Source: UBA1941 sp046329575 (GTDB taxonomy: Bacteria > Bacteroidota > Bacteroidia > Chitinophagales > LD1). Taken from it: 64,000 bases of DNA. Below the pieces are notes generated by a model. It did not search any database, had not been told where the DNA came from, and was given only the letters and a program-made list of their open reading frames with translations. Positions 8,550 to 16,515 of the stretch are shown here, one piece after another; within the stretch, counting starts at the first letter, position 1, and every line of letters begins with the position of its first letter. The DNA lies in contig JAXLUJ010000014.1 in the NCBI GenBank assembly GCA_046329575.1, forward strand, positions 32,220 through 96,219. The letters are read 5' to 3'. The translations under genes and the position numbers were made by a program.

Positions 8550-9521
8550 ATGATCTTACTTCGTTGTTACGCCCGCATTCCTGATTTGATTTATAGTTGG
8601 ACCAACGGCTTGCTGGACCTGCGCATTCTTCCAATTTACAGCTATGGTTTTATGGTAGCCTGCGGTTTTTTGGCAGCAGCCGTGGTGGTAACCCGCGAAC
8701 TGAAACGCCGGGAAGCTTTGGGACTGATGCCGGCTTTGGGCGAAAAGAAGGATGGTACAACTGAATGGACTTCGGACCTGGTTGGCGATTTAGTGATCAT
8801 TTGCGCCATATTTGGCGTATTAGGTTCCTGCTTCTTTAACTATCTGGAATCGCCCGATTCGTATAAAGATTTTTGGCAGCACCCTGTTGAATCGCTGTTC
8901 AGCGGACTTTCAGTATATGGCGGTATGATTTGCGCCGGACTGGCGCTGTTGGGTTTCAGCCTTTACAAAAAAGTGAAGATCCCGCACATGTTCGACAGTT
9001 TGGCGTATTGCTTCATATTGGCGGTGGGAATAGGGCGATTGGGTTGTCAGCTTTCGGGCGATGGCGACTGGGGCATCGAGAATTTGGCGCCAAAGCCTGA
9101 TTTGGTACCGCAATGGTTGTGGTCAACGCACTACGCGCACAACATTGTAAACGAAGGGGTGTATATTTCGGGATGTACCGAAGAGCATTGCATGCAATTG
9201 GCGAATCCGGTTTATCCAACGCCTATGTATGAATTTTTTGAATGCACCGCCATTTTTTTGTTGCTGCATTTCATGCGGAAAAAACTGACGGCCCAACCCG
9301 GCATGTTATTCTTTGTGTTCAGCATTGGTATTGGCCTGCAGCGATACAGCATTGAGCAAATCCGCGCGGTAAGCGATCGCGATCTTTACCAAATTTTTGG
9401 CGCCCATTTAAAACAAGCCGAAATCATTTCCATTGCCATGGTGATTATAGGTGTTATTGGCGTTGCCTTTTTAGAAATCTATTACCGCAAGCATCCGGCG
9501 CAAGGCCCGGCGCATGCGTGA
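8550..9521 (+). CDS. Lgt-like prolipoprotein diacylglyceryl transferase paralog
   Basis: A 323-residue multi-pass membrane protein of the Lgt fold, with YSYGFMVACGF in the first helix, SGLSVYGGMICAG, GRLGCQLSGDGDWG and a C-terminal RYSIEQIRAVSDRD. True Lgt transfers diacylglycerol from phosphatidylglycerol to the lipobox cysteine. Aligned with E. coli Lgt by motif, His103 (FHGG) is Tyr here (VYGG) and Asn146 (RxGN) is Cys (RLGC), while both key arginines are kept. A canonical lgt is at 53147. This paralog also has an insert of about 35 residues between helices (NIVNEGVYISGCTEEHCMQ). I chose ATG 8550 because the 17 residues before it are atypical. The last codons overlap a GC-rich repeat. Activity as a true transferase is doubtful. 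Confidence 0.8.
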   Translation: MILLRCYARIPDLIYSWTNGLLDLRILPIYSYGFMVACGFLAAAVVVTRELKRREALGLMPALGEKKDGTTEWTSDLVGDLVIICAIFGVLGSCFFNYLESPDSYKDFWQHPVESLFSGLSVYGGMICAGLALLGFSLYKKVKIPHMFDSLAYCFILAVGIGRLGCQLSGDGDWGIENLAPKPDLVPQWLWSTHYAHNIVNEGVYISGCTEEHCMQLANPVYPTPMYEFFECTAIFLLLHFMRKKLTAQPGMLFFVFSIGIGLQRYSIEQIRAVSDRDLYQIFGAHLKQAEIISIAMVIIGVIGVAFLEIYYRKHPAQGPAHA

Positions 9522-9666
9522 GCGGGCGCAGTGAAAAGCCCGCAAGCGAGCGAGGTACGAGCGAGTGCGGACTTGTAACGAAGCACGCGACCCCGGAGGC
9601 AGCGATGACACGTTTGGGTTAAAACCTAAGGTAATGGCTGCCGCAGGGGGCACGCCCTAAAAAAAA
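9517..9666 (-). repeat. GC-rich structured intergenic element, copy b
   Basis: Read on the minus strand, it begins with a T-run and AGGGCGTGCCCCC, continues through GGGTCGCGTGCTT (9593-9581) and ends in GCCCGCTCACG, whose complement contains the stop codon of the Lgt-like gene. The same three blocks occur in the same order at 14684-14855. The T-run abuts the stop codon of the hydrolase gene at 9667. Confidence 0.65.
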
Positions 9667-10599
9667 TTAAGGATAGATTTTGCGCAGCCAATCCAAAATT
9701 TCAGGAAGAATAGCATCTACATTATTGCTCATGAGCGCGTGGCCCATGTTGCGGAAAATAACCAGCTCCTTACGGCAATTAAGGCGTTCGTAAAGTTTCT
9801 TGGTATAATCAACCGGGAAGATGGTGTCGGCATCGCCTTGAAACACCATTACCGGTACTTTAATTTCTTCCATCGGCCTGGCCATTGGTGTTTGGCCCAG
9901 CGAGTGGAGCGCGCGCAGCGAAATATTTTTAAGGGCCAGCGGATCATTTTCGATGAATTGCCGGATACTTCCGAAGTGTTCCAGTTTGATGCTATCGAGA
10001 TCGATATATGCCGACATTGGGATGAAGGCGTTCGGCATTTTTTCGGCATTGCCAATAAGCATGCGCATATACTTAAACAGCCGCGGATGGCGGGTGAGTT
10101 GTGTGGTATCCATACTGGTGAGATCGGCAAAGTTTTGACAGATCACACTATTTAGGCGTTCGTCTTTAGCCGCCATGTAGAGCGAAATGATACCCCCTTG
10201 CGAGCTACCCATCAGCGACACTTTTTTACCAAATCGTTTGATGGCAAAATCAATGGTGTGGCGAACATCCGTCATAATTTCATGAATGGTGTAATCGCCA
10301 CGCGGGCCTTCGCTTTGGCCGTGGCCGCGCGGATCGAGACCCACTACATTATAGCCGCTTTGGCCCAGTTTGTACATCAGCTCGGCATAACACATTGCGT
10401 AAATTGCCGTTCCGGGAACGAACACAATGGTTGGCGCTGATTTGGAATGTTCATAAACATCGAGGTGCAGTTTGAGGCCATCGCTCGATATTTTTTCGCT
10501 TTTGAAATAATGATGATATGGCGGCTGTTGCAGCGTTTCGGCCATATAATCGAAGTAATCGGATACGTTGAAGAAGGTTTTGTCTTTTACTGAAAACAT
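9667..10599 (-). CDS. Alpha/beta hydrolase (monoacylglycerol-lipase-like)
   Basis: A 310-residue alpha/beta hydrolase. The oxyanion region is IVFVPGTAIYAMCYAELMYKL, followed by VVGLDPRGHGQSEG, the nucleophile elbow LMGSSQGGIISL (GxSxG, near residue 150), a late acid in FQGDADTIFPVDY, and the catalytic histidine in NMGHALMS. This order and the GHGxSxG block resemble serine-aminopeptidase S33/monoacylglycerol lipases. No signal peptide is seen, so it is cytoplasmic. The substrate is not evident. It is convergent with the Lgt-like gene and 13 bp downstream of the lysoplasmalogenase-like gene, with which it may be co-transcribed. Confidence 0.85.
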   Translation of the reverse strand: MFSVKDKTFFNVSDYFDYMAETLQQPPYHHYFKSEKISSDGLKLHLDVYEHSKSAPTIVFVPGTAIYAMCYAELMYKLGQSGYNVVGLDPRGHGQSEGPRGDYTIHEIMTDVRHTIDFAIKRFGKKVSLMGSSQGGIISLYMAAKDERLNSVICQNFADLTSMDTTQLTRHPRLFKYMRMLIGNAEKMPNAFIPMSAYIDLDSIKLEHFGSIRQFIENDPLALKNISLRALHSLGQTPMARPMEEIKVPVMVFQGDADTIFPVDYTKKLYERLNCRKELVIFRNMGHALMSNNVDAILPEILDWLRKIYP

Positions 10600-10612
10600 A
10601 AATCACTTTTGG

Positions 10613-11326
10613 CTATTTGCCATTCACTTGCGATAGAATTCCTTTGGCGATGAGGTATTGACCGGCAGTATAAAGAATCATGATCCAAACGCCTGCAAGG
10701 AAGAATTGTTCGTTAAACACAAATTTGTTAATGGCAATAATACTGTCAGAAAACATAAAAAGCAGTGCACCTGCGGTTACCTGAGCGAAACTGGCATCGC
10801 TTACGCGGCCATAGCGGTTAATGGCAAACACCACCATGATGGCGATAACGGTGGAATACACCGCCACCGGAATTTTCATATCAGCCGGCACCGGAGGGAA
10901 GATCACGGAGATCAGCGCAGCGAAGTAGATAGCGAGCGGAATGAGAATCCACCAGCGCGATTGCAGCAGCGGCGTTTTTGAACGATCGCTCACTTTACTA
11001 AAAACCACGGCATACAGGAGATGGGTGATGAGGAAACCAACGAGGCCAAGCAGAAAGAAGTTCGGATTTTTAAAAACGAACATCAGGGCTACATCGCCAA
11101 TCCAGGAAAAAAAGAAAGCTGCGATAAGTAGTTTGATGTGCTGTTGCCAGGGAGTAGCCGAAGCGCTTATGAGAAAAGCCACGAGTACGGGCATGAGCAA
11201 TGGTTTGGTAAGGAAGCGAAGGGTGTTATTGGATGAAAACTCAGCAAACACTTCAAGTATAGCGAGAAGGATATAACACCAGGCGATGATACCGGTGCGC
11301 TTTGTAGCAGGTGCCGATTGCGTCAT
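10613..11326 (-). CDS. YhhN/TMEM86-family lysoplasmalogenase-like membrane protein
   Basis: A protein of about 237 residues with roughly eight membrane helices. KPLLMPVLVAFL near residue 40, FFFSWIGDVALMF near 75 and GFLITHLLYAVVF near 95 are the signature of the YhhN/TMEM86 family, whose animal members hydrolyse the vinyl-ether bond of lysoplasmalogens. The bacterial role is less certain. ATG 11326 (MTQSAPATK) is preferred to 11383, because the extra 19 residues do not look like part of the family and the first helix follows soon after. The hydrolase gene follows closely, giving a plausible lipid-metabolism pair. Confidence 0.8.
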   Translation of the reverse strand: MTQSAPATKRTGIIAWCYILLAILEVFAEFSSNNTLRFLTKPLLMPVLVAFLISASATPWQQHIKLLIAAFFFSWIGDVALMFVFKNPNFFLLGLVGFLITHLLYAVVFSKVSDRSKTPLLQSRWWILIPLAIYFAALISVIFPPVPADMKIPVAVYSTVIAIMVVFAINRYGRVSDASFAQVTAGALLFMFSDSIIAINKFVFNEQFFLAGVWIMILYTAGQYLIAKGILSQVNGK

Positions 11327-11383
11327 ATTCTTTTTTGTAAATGAAGTAAAATTGAATAAAAGAGAAAGCTGAATTCTTTGCAA

Positions 11384-11748
11384 TGATGCGAAGTTTCAGT
11401 TAACGGAAGCTATTTGAGGATATGAGTTCCGTCAGTTTTTGCGATTCCGGACTTCATATTTTTGTTTTTTCATATTTGTTTTTTCTATCATACTTAAATT
11501 AATTTTACCAATGAAAAATGCCGTTTTGTACTATGCCATTTTGCTTCACATTCGCTTTATTTATCATATTTATTGATTGAAAATAAAATTGATTTTGCTT
11601 ATTTTATCTATGAAAAACAGAACTGTTTGTATCTTTGCATAGCGAAACGAAAAGGCACACAACTCATATTATTATTTATACATATTTGTATTTTTGGCAT
11701 GGTTTGTGCAAAACGGTTTCACATTAAAAAACAATAAAAAAAACAATC
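11384..11748. promoter_or_regulatory. Long A+T-rich upstream region of the phasin-like gene
   Basis: No gene is seen here. The stretch is rich in T- and A-runs, including a near-repeat of CATATTTnGTTTTTT at 11455-11486. Two matches to the TAnnTTTG -7 element occur, TATCTTTG (11630-11637) and TATTTTTG (11689-11696), neither with a convincing -33 partner. A strong promoter for the downstream gene is likely but not located with certainty. Confidence 0.35.
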
Positions 11749-12171
11749 ATGGCAGATCACAGCAAATTCCAGGAAACCCTTAAAAGCCTTTTGTATGCCG
11801 GTGTTGGTTACGCCGCCAATACATCAGAGCGCATTCAGAAAAACGTTGACGACCTTGTAAAGAAAGGCAAGATTAACGAGCGCGAAGGCAAAAAAATTGT
11901 TGATCAGGTGGTTCACGACGCCGAGCAAAAGCGTCAGGAACTGGAAACCCGTTTGAACAAAGCTGTAGATAAATACAGCAAATCAGGCATGAGCCAGATT
12001 CATAGCCTCACTACAAAAATTCAGAAATTAGAAGGCGAATTGGCAAAACGCGTTCAGGGCGCTACTTCAAAGGCTGCGGCTAAGGCTGCTCCGGTGAAGG
12101 TTGCTGCTCCCGCCAAAAAAGCTGCTAAAAAAGCCGCTCCTAAAAAGGCCGCAAAGAAAGCCGCCAAATAA
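11749..12171 (+). CDS. Phasin-like coiled-coil protein with histone-H1-like Lys/Ala tail
   Basis: A 140-residue protein in two parts. Residues 1-100 are helical and resemble the phasin/PhaI-type granule-associated family (LLYAGVGYAANTSERI, DDLVKKGKINEREGKKIVD, then a long coiled coil). Residues 105-140 are almost only Ala, Lys and Pro (AAKKAAPKKAAKKAAK), like the basic tails of bacterial histone-H1-like proteins and of PhaF in pseudomonads, which binds both PHA granules and DNA. No PHA synthase gene is nearby, so a granule role is inference. It is monocistronic, with a strong terminator after it. Confidence 0.75.
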   Translation: MADHSKFQETLKSLLYAGVGYAANTSERIQKNVDDLVKKGKINEREGKKIVDQVVHDAEQKRQELETRLNKAVDKYSKSGMSQIHSLTTKIQKLEGELAKRVQGATSKAAAKAAPVKVAAPAKKAAKKAAPKKAAKKAAK

Positions 12172-12196
12172 GCTAAAGACTCTTGTTTTGGTTTTG

Positions 12197-12227
12197 AAAG
12201 CCGCTTCGTAAGGAGCGGCTTTTTTTG
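12197..12227 (+). terminator. Rho-independent terminator after the phasin-like gene
   Basis: AAAGCCGCT (12197-12205) pairs perfectly with AGCGGCTTT (12214-12222) around an 8-nt loop, and seven or more T follow. It lies 26 bp after the stop codon. Confidence 0.9.
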
Positions 12228-12263
12228 TAAACGCCCCGCCAGCGGCAACGGTGTCACCGAATA

Positions 12264-12295
12264 CGTGTATCCGTGTATTCGTGTATCCGTGTATC
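12264..12295. repeat. Tandem repeat, unit CGTGTATC, four copies
   Basis: Four adjacent 8-bp units, three identical and one ending in T. The same unit occurs in two tandem copies on the opposite strand at 58865-58886, also between genes. Confidence 0.85.
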
Positions 12296-12317
12296 ACCGC
12301 CTTTCACCTAACCTTCA

Positions 12318-12420
12318 ACTTTCATCTCTCATCTCTCATCTCTCCTCTTTTCATCTTTCAGTTTTCATCTTTTAACTTTCAACTTTCAGTTCTCATCTTT
12401 CATCTCTCCTCTCTCAACTT
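12318..12420. repeat. Pyrimidine-rich degenerate tandem repeat upstream of ubiB-like gene
   Basis: A run of about 100 bp made of TCATCTC, TTTCAACT and TTTCAGTT units, almost free of G on this strand. Similar shorter tracts lie at 1729-1764, 14640-14682, 30146-30178 and 44490-44522. Confidence 0.75.
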
Positions 12421-12440
12421 ATTTCCCTACTTTCCCGCCT

Positions 12441-14129
12441 ATGATTCTCGATCAAACATTCCGCAATTTGGGCCGCACGCGCGAAATACTGGGCATCCTC
12501 ATCAAATATGGTTTCGAAGATGTAGTAATCAACTCTACGCTGCGCAATTTGGTGCCGGAAAGTACCCGCATCAAATGGATGCGCGAAGAAAAACCGGTAA
12601 TGGAATATACCCGTTACGAACGCATCCGTATGGCGGCTGCCGAATTGGGTCCTACATTTGTCAAATTGGCGCAAATCCTCAGCAACCGGCCTGACATTAT
12701 ACCGGAAGGTTTGGTAAAAGAATTTGAAAAACTTCAGGATCGCGTGCCGCCATTCGCTTTCGATAAAGTGAAAGTAATAGTGGAACGGGAAACCGGACAA
12801 AAACTGGAAGACCTCTTTACTTCCTTTAGCGAAAAACCTCTTGCTTCAGCTTCCATAGGGCAAGTACATCGCGCTCAACTCAAAACAGGTGAAGAAGTGG
12901 TGGTAAAGGTACAGCGCCCGGAAGTTCCCGATCTGATTGAACGCGACCTCAACATCATTAAAGACGTAGTGCAACGTGCTGATCGCTATCTGAAAAAACA
13001 AGGCGTGCTACAAGCTGATGAAGTAGTGCGTGCCTTTGAACGCAGTATGCAAAAAGAACTCGACTACCGAAATGAGGCGCGCAATCTGGACCGCTTTCGC
13101 ACCACGTATGCGCACCGTCAGGATTTCTACATACCCCATCCCTATCGCGAGTTCTCTACCGATAAGGTATTGATCATGGAATTTGTAGAAGGCTGCAAGA
13201 TAACCGATGTAGCACAGCTAAATGAGTGGGGAATTGACCCGAAAGTGATTGTTGAACATGGCATGGACATCTACCTCACCCAAATATTTGAGTATGGTTA
13301 TTTCCACGGCGATCCCCATCCGGGAAATGTTTTGGTGAACAAAGAAGGAAAAATCATTTTGCTCGATTTTGGAATGATTGGCCAATTGATGAAGAAAGAC
13401 AAATATGCCTTTGCCGGAATCTTCATAGCTATGTCGCGCAACGATGCCAAAGAAATGGCCACTAACCTTATGAAACTGGCTGTAGAACACAATATTACCG
13501 ACTTACGCCAATTTGAATATGATTTGAACGATTTGATTGAAGATTATGCGCATCTCGACGTTAGTGAGTCGAGCATTCAGGATGTGATTCAGCGGCTGCA
13601 GAAGATCATGTACGATTATCATATCACGGTTCCCAGTGGCATCTTTATCATTTTCCGCGCCTTTGCTATTCTGGAAGGCATTGGCAAGAAAATGTATCCG
13701 GGTTTTAAAACCTACGATTTCATTCGTCCTTACGGGCAACGGTTGCTTACCGATCAATTAAAGCCCGAAAATTTAGCCGATGAAGCGGCCAATCGCTTTA
13801 ATAGCTTGTACAGCTTTCTCAACTCCATACCAAACGATCTTCGCAACATTATTCAAAAGACCAACAAGGGAAAGATGCACTTCGAAATCGAATTGCAAGG
13901 TTATGGTTACGCATTAAAGAAATGGGATAGTGTAACCAATCGTTTAGCCATTACCTATGTAATTTGTGCCCTGATTATTGGTTCATCTATTGCGCTCTTA
14001 GCGCCCTATCCTGAAGAGATGCAGTTTTACTACGGCATCAACAAATGGAGCTTTTTCGGTTATCTGATAGCCGGCGCTATGTTTGTTGTTTTAGTTTATA
14101 CCATCATCAGAAGGAGAATTTATAAGTAA
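12441..14129 (+). CDS. ABC1/UbiB-family atypical kinase
   Basis: A 562-residue UbiB/ADCK-type protein. The family KxGQ-like motif appears as GPTFVKLAQILSNRPD near residue 72; the alanine-rich loop is PLASASIGQVHRAQL near 133, the invariant Lys follows in VVVKVQRP, the catalytic segment is GYFHGDPHPGNVLV near 290, and the metal-binding motif is LLDFGMIG near 312. Two hydrophobic helices close the protein, anchoring it to the inner membrane. UbiB proteins act as ATPases supporting isoprenoid-quinone synthesis; in Bacteroidota the quinone would be menaquinone, so the partner pathway is inferred. The upstream spacer is a repeat tract. The ElaA-like gene follows by 11 bp. Confidence 0.9.
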   Translation: MILDQTFRNLGRTREILGILIKYGFEDVVINSTLRNLVPESTRIKWMREEKPVMEYTRYERIRMAAAELGPTFVKLAQILSNRPDIIPEGLVKEFEKLQDRVPPFAFDKVKVIVERETGQKLEDLFTSFSEKPLASASIGQVHRAQLKTGEEVVVKVQRPEVPDLIERDLNIIKDVVQRADRYLKKQGVLQADEVVRAFERSMQKELDYRNEARNLDRFRTTYAHRQDFYIPHPYREFSTDKVLIMEFVEGCKITDVAQLNEWGIDPKVIVEHGMDIYLTQIFEYGYFHGDPHPGNVLVNKEGKIILLDFGMIGQLMKKDKYAFAGIFIAMSRNDAKEMATNLMKLAVEHNITDLRQFEYDLNDLIEDYAHLDVSESSIQDVIQRLQKIMYDYHITVPSGIFIIFRAFAILEGIGKKMYPGFKTYDFIRPYGQRLLTDQLKPENLADEAANRFNSLYSFLNSIPNDLRNIIQKTNKGKMHFEIELQGYGYALKKWDSVTNRLAITYVICALIIGSSIALLAPYPEEMQFYYGINKWSFFGYLIAGAMFVVLVYTIIRRRIYK

Positions 14130-14140
14130 AAGCAACGCCA

Positions 14141-14599
14141 ATGGTTTTTACATGCAAACACTTCGATGAACTTTCGTTGGCAGAATTGTATGCGGCCATG
14201 GTGCTACGGCAAATGGTTTTTGCTGTAGAACAGCAATGCTCCTATTTAGATGCCGATGGGAAAGATCAGGCTTCTTATCATTTATTCCTGAAAAGCGATT
14301 CAGGTGAATTACTGGCTTACTCGCGTTTGATACCAACAGGTGTAGCCTATGCTGATTACGCTTCTATTGGCCGCGTAGTGAGCCATCCCGCGCATCGCAA
14401 AGAAGGATTGGGCAAAATGATTATGGAGCGATCGTTACAGGAAATGCAACGCCTATTTCCGGGAGAACCCATCAAAATTGGCGCACAGGAATATCTGAAG
14501 AATTTTTACGAAAGTTTTGGATTTGTTGACATTGGCCATCGTTACATAGAAGACGGTATTTGGCACATACAAATGACTTTTGTTCCCGGTTCAAAGTAG
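14141..14599 (+). CDS. ElaA-like GNAT N-acetyltransferase
   Basis: A 152-residue GNAT protein. LYAAMVLRQMVFAVEQQCSY at the start and GRVVSHPAHRKEGLGKMIM near residue 88 (the acetyl-CoA-binding R/QxxGxG/A region) match the ElaA subgroup, whose substrate is unknown. NFYESFGFVDIGHRYIEDGIWHIQM is the usual C-terminal block. It probably shares a transcript with the UbiB-like gene. Confidence 0.85.
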   Translation: MVFTCKHFDELSLAELYAAMVLRQMVFAVEQQCSYLDADGKDQASYHLFLKSDSGELLAYSRLIPTGVAYADYASIGRVVSHPAHRKEGLGKMIMERSLQEMQRLFPGEPIKIGAQEYLKNFYESFGFVDIGHRYIEDGIWHIQMTFVPGSK

Positions 14600-14683
14600 T
14601 TGATTTGTATTGCAAATTGGCGAAACCTGAAACTTCTTACCACTTAAATTTTTCAGTTTTCAGTTTATAACTTGTAATTATTC

Positions 14684-14855
14684 ATTTTTTTGGGGTGCCC
14701 CTTCACACCGCTATTCGCATTTTTCGAAACAGAAAACGTTTGCCTTCGCGGTGTTCAGGGTCGCGTGCTTTCGGGGTTCGGCTTCGCCTCCCGTGCGCAG
14801 TTCGTTCCTCCTGCGCACCGCTCGCCAAGGCTCGCGCCCTGACGCCCGCTCACCC
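14684..14855 (+). repeat. GC-rich structured intergenic element, copy c
   Basis: The 324-bp gap between the ElaA-like and LpxD-like genes has no gene. A T-run followed by GGGGTGCCCC opens the element, GGGTCGCGTGCTT (14758-14770) lies in the middle, and CCCGCTCAC ends it, in the same order and orientation as the reverse of 9517-9666. CACCGC (14706-14711) can pair with GCGGTG (14748-14753). Confidence 0.65.
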
Positions 14856-14923
14856 AAAATAAGCCTGGCCCTTCTAATCGCCACCGGCCATTTATAACTT
14901 TCAGTTTGCAACAAAAATTGGGT

Positions 14924-15862
14924 TTACTTTCTTTCTTTCAGAAATTTCCGCTGCGCTAAAAACTCAGCCATTTCCACTGCAGGCACACCCACAACCGATT
15001 TATTGGATTCAATATTGGAAACAATCACACTTCCAATTCCGGAGGAAACGTGGTGGCCGATAACCATTCCGTTTTTAATAGAAACGCTTGGCGCAATCCA
15101 GCAATTTTCACCAATAACGGTGCTTCCGGCAATCATCGAATTGGCGATAATCAAACTGTTCGCTCCAATTTCAACGCCATGAGCGATATGAACCAGATTA
15201 TCCACTTTCACATTCCTTCGTAAGATCGTACTGCCAATCACGGCTCTGTCGATGCAGGTATTATTACCTATTTCAACGTCATCCTCCAAAACCACATTGC
15301 CTAAATGTGGCATCAGTTCATAACTACCACCGTCCGCTTCGTTCTGCTCATAACCAAACCCTACTCCGCCAATGGTATTATTCGCTCCTATCACCACCCG
15401 ATTTCCGATCACGCAATCTTCTAAAATCACGGTGTTGCTTCCAATACGAACCATATCGCCAATTACACAATTGGCCGCTATCACTACATGATGACCGATA
15501 TATACTCCTTTTCCGATTTTTGCTGAAGGATGAATTTGAGCCGTACCGGCAATTCCATCAGGTTGCGATTTCTTTTTAGAAAAGTATAAAAGCACTTCGC
15601 GAAAAGCGCCGCGGGGATCAGGGGTAAGAATATAATTTACACCGGTTTGAAATGGAAAATTTGTTGCCTCTATTGGCGCAATGATGGTTCCGGCACCAAT
15701 GCCCGGCAACTTCTCCAGATTTTTTGAATTGCACCAGGAAATAGCATCGGCAGCATTCAGATCAGCAAGGCGTACCACGCTTTCAATCGAAGTGTTTTCA
15801 TCACCTTTAAAAACCACTTCTCCCTTCGATCTCAATATGGCCAGCAATTCGGTTATGTGCAC
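14924..15862 (-). CDS. LpxD-like left-handed beta-helix acyltransferase
   Basis: A 312-residue hexapeptide-repeat protein. An N-terminal domain of about 100 residues precedes isoleucine-patch repeats from about 105 to 290 (IGKGVYIGHHVVIAANCVIG), and NLVHIAHGVEIG carries the histidine that in LpxD acts as catalytic base. This architecture fits UDP-3-O-acylglucosamine N-acyltransferase, but the length, the GVGFGYEQNEADG segment and the location at the end of a glycosyltransferase/deacetylase operon leave open a role on another amino-sugar. I therefore give no gene symbol. Confidence 0.75.
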   Translation of the reverse strand: MHITELLAILRSKGEVVFKGDENTSIESVVRLADLNAADAISWCNSKNLEKLPGIGAGTIIAPIEATNFPFQTGVNYILTPDPRGAFREVLLYFSKKKSQPDGIAGTAQIHPSAKIGKGVYIGHHVVIAANCVIGDMVRIGSNTVILEDCVIGNRVVIGANNTIGGVGFGYEQNEADGGSYELMPHLGNVVLEDDVEIGNNTCIDRAVIGSTILRRNVKVDNLVHIAHGVEIGANSLIIANSMIAGSTVIGENCWIAPSVSIKNGMVIGHHVSSGIGSVIVSNIESNKSVVGVPAVEMAEFLAQRKFLKERK

Positions 15863-15879
15863 TTTTCAAATATTAGGCA

Positions 15880-16515
15880 TTAAAAAATACAGCGGACCAG
15901 TTCGAATGTTTCAGCATACTTGATTCCGATTTGTGTTCCTCTAACTCTTGCCAGACCCTTAATAAATTCTTCACTGGCATAAGGCCGATGGGCTTGCGAT
16001 TTATATTCTTTCAAGGCGCGAACCTTGGTTTCAATATGCGATTCTTCTAAATGGAAAAAACAACTGGTGTTGAAATTAAAATTGTTCCAGGGCATTTCAT
16101 ACGATAAAATCGTATTGAACTTAAAAGCGCGAACGCCTTCATTGGCAATTGTGGCATGATCCTGATGAATGTCGTTTACCGATGGCAGAAAAACTATATC
16201 GGGACTAATTTCGCGCTTCATGCGAACCAAATCTTCCAGAATTTCCTGCCTGCGGTAATTAAACGTCCGCACCTCATATTTCAATAAGGAAAGATTTTGA
16301 GGTTTGATACCCAACACCTGCGTTGCTGCTTTCACTTCAGTAATTAAAATATCGGCAGGAAATTCTTTAAGCACTGATTGTTCGCAAGCCGAAAAGGCCA
16401 CACAATACACTTCATTTCCCTGTTCGATAAGTTTTGCTAAAGTGCCACCGCAACCGAATTCAGCATCATCGGTATGCGGAGCCAGAACTAATACTTTTTT
16501 ATTTGTGATTTCCAT
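15880..16515 (-). CDS. PIG-L family deacetylase
   Basis: A 211-residue PIG-L-type metal-dependent deacetylase. The zinc-binding motif is APHTDDAEFGCGGTLA near residue 13 (P-H-x-D-D-x-E), and the second site is NDIHQDHATIANEG near 110. Such enzymes remove the N-acetyl group of a sugar. The start overlaps the end of the glycosyltransferase gene by 17 bp, and the LpxD-like acyltransferase follows by 17 bp, so a deacetylate-then-reacylate sequence on a surface amino-sugar is a reasonable inference. BshB1 was considered but its usual AHPDDVE block is not matched. Confidence 0.85.
   Translation of the reverse strand: MEITNKKVLVLAPHTDDAEFGCGGTLAKLIEQGNEVYCVAFSACEQSVLKEFPADILITEVKAATQVLGIKPQNLSLLKYEVRTFNYRRQEILEDLVRMKREISPDIVFLPSVNDIHQDHATIANEGVRAFKFNTILSYEMPWNNFNFNTSCFFHLEESHIETKVRALKEYKSQAHRPYASEEFIKGLARVRGTQIGIKYAETFELVRCIF

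Noticed and set aside
12251..12694. A 147-residue ORF before and inside the UbiB-like gene
   Set aside because: It is in another frame, starts in the tandem repeats and has no recognisable sequence.
14711..14914. A 67-residue ORF on the minus strand
   Set aside because: It lies wholly in the GC-rich repeat element, with Arg-rich low-complexity sequence and no signal for translation.
14924..15862. The housekeeping lpxD gene
   Set aside because: No lpxA, lpxC or fabZ neighbours and an operon with glycosyltransferase genes; only the family is called.
15880..16515. BshB1, the bacillithiol deacetylase
   Set aside because: The motif is PHTDDAEFGCGG rather than the AHPDDVE type, and the gene is embedded in a glycan operon. 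PIG-L family is the safer call.
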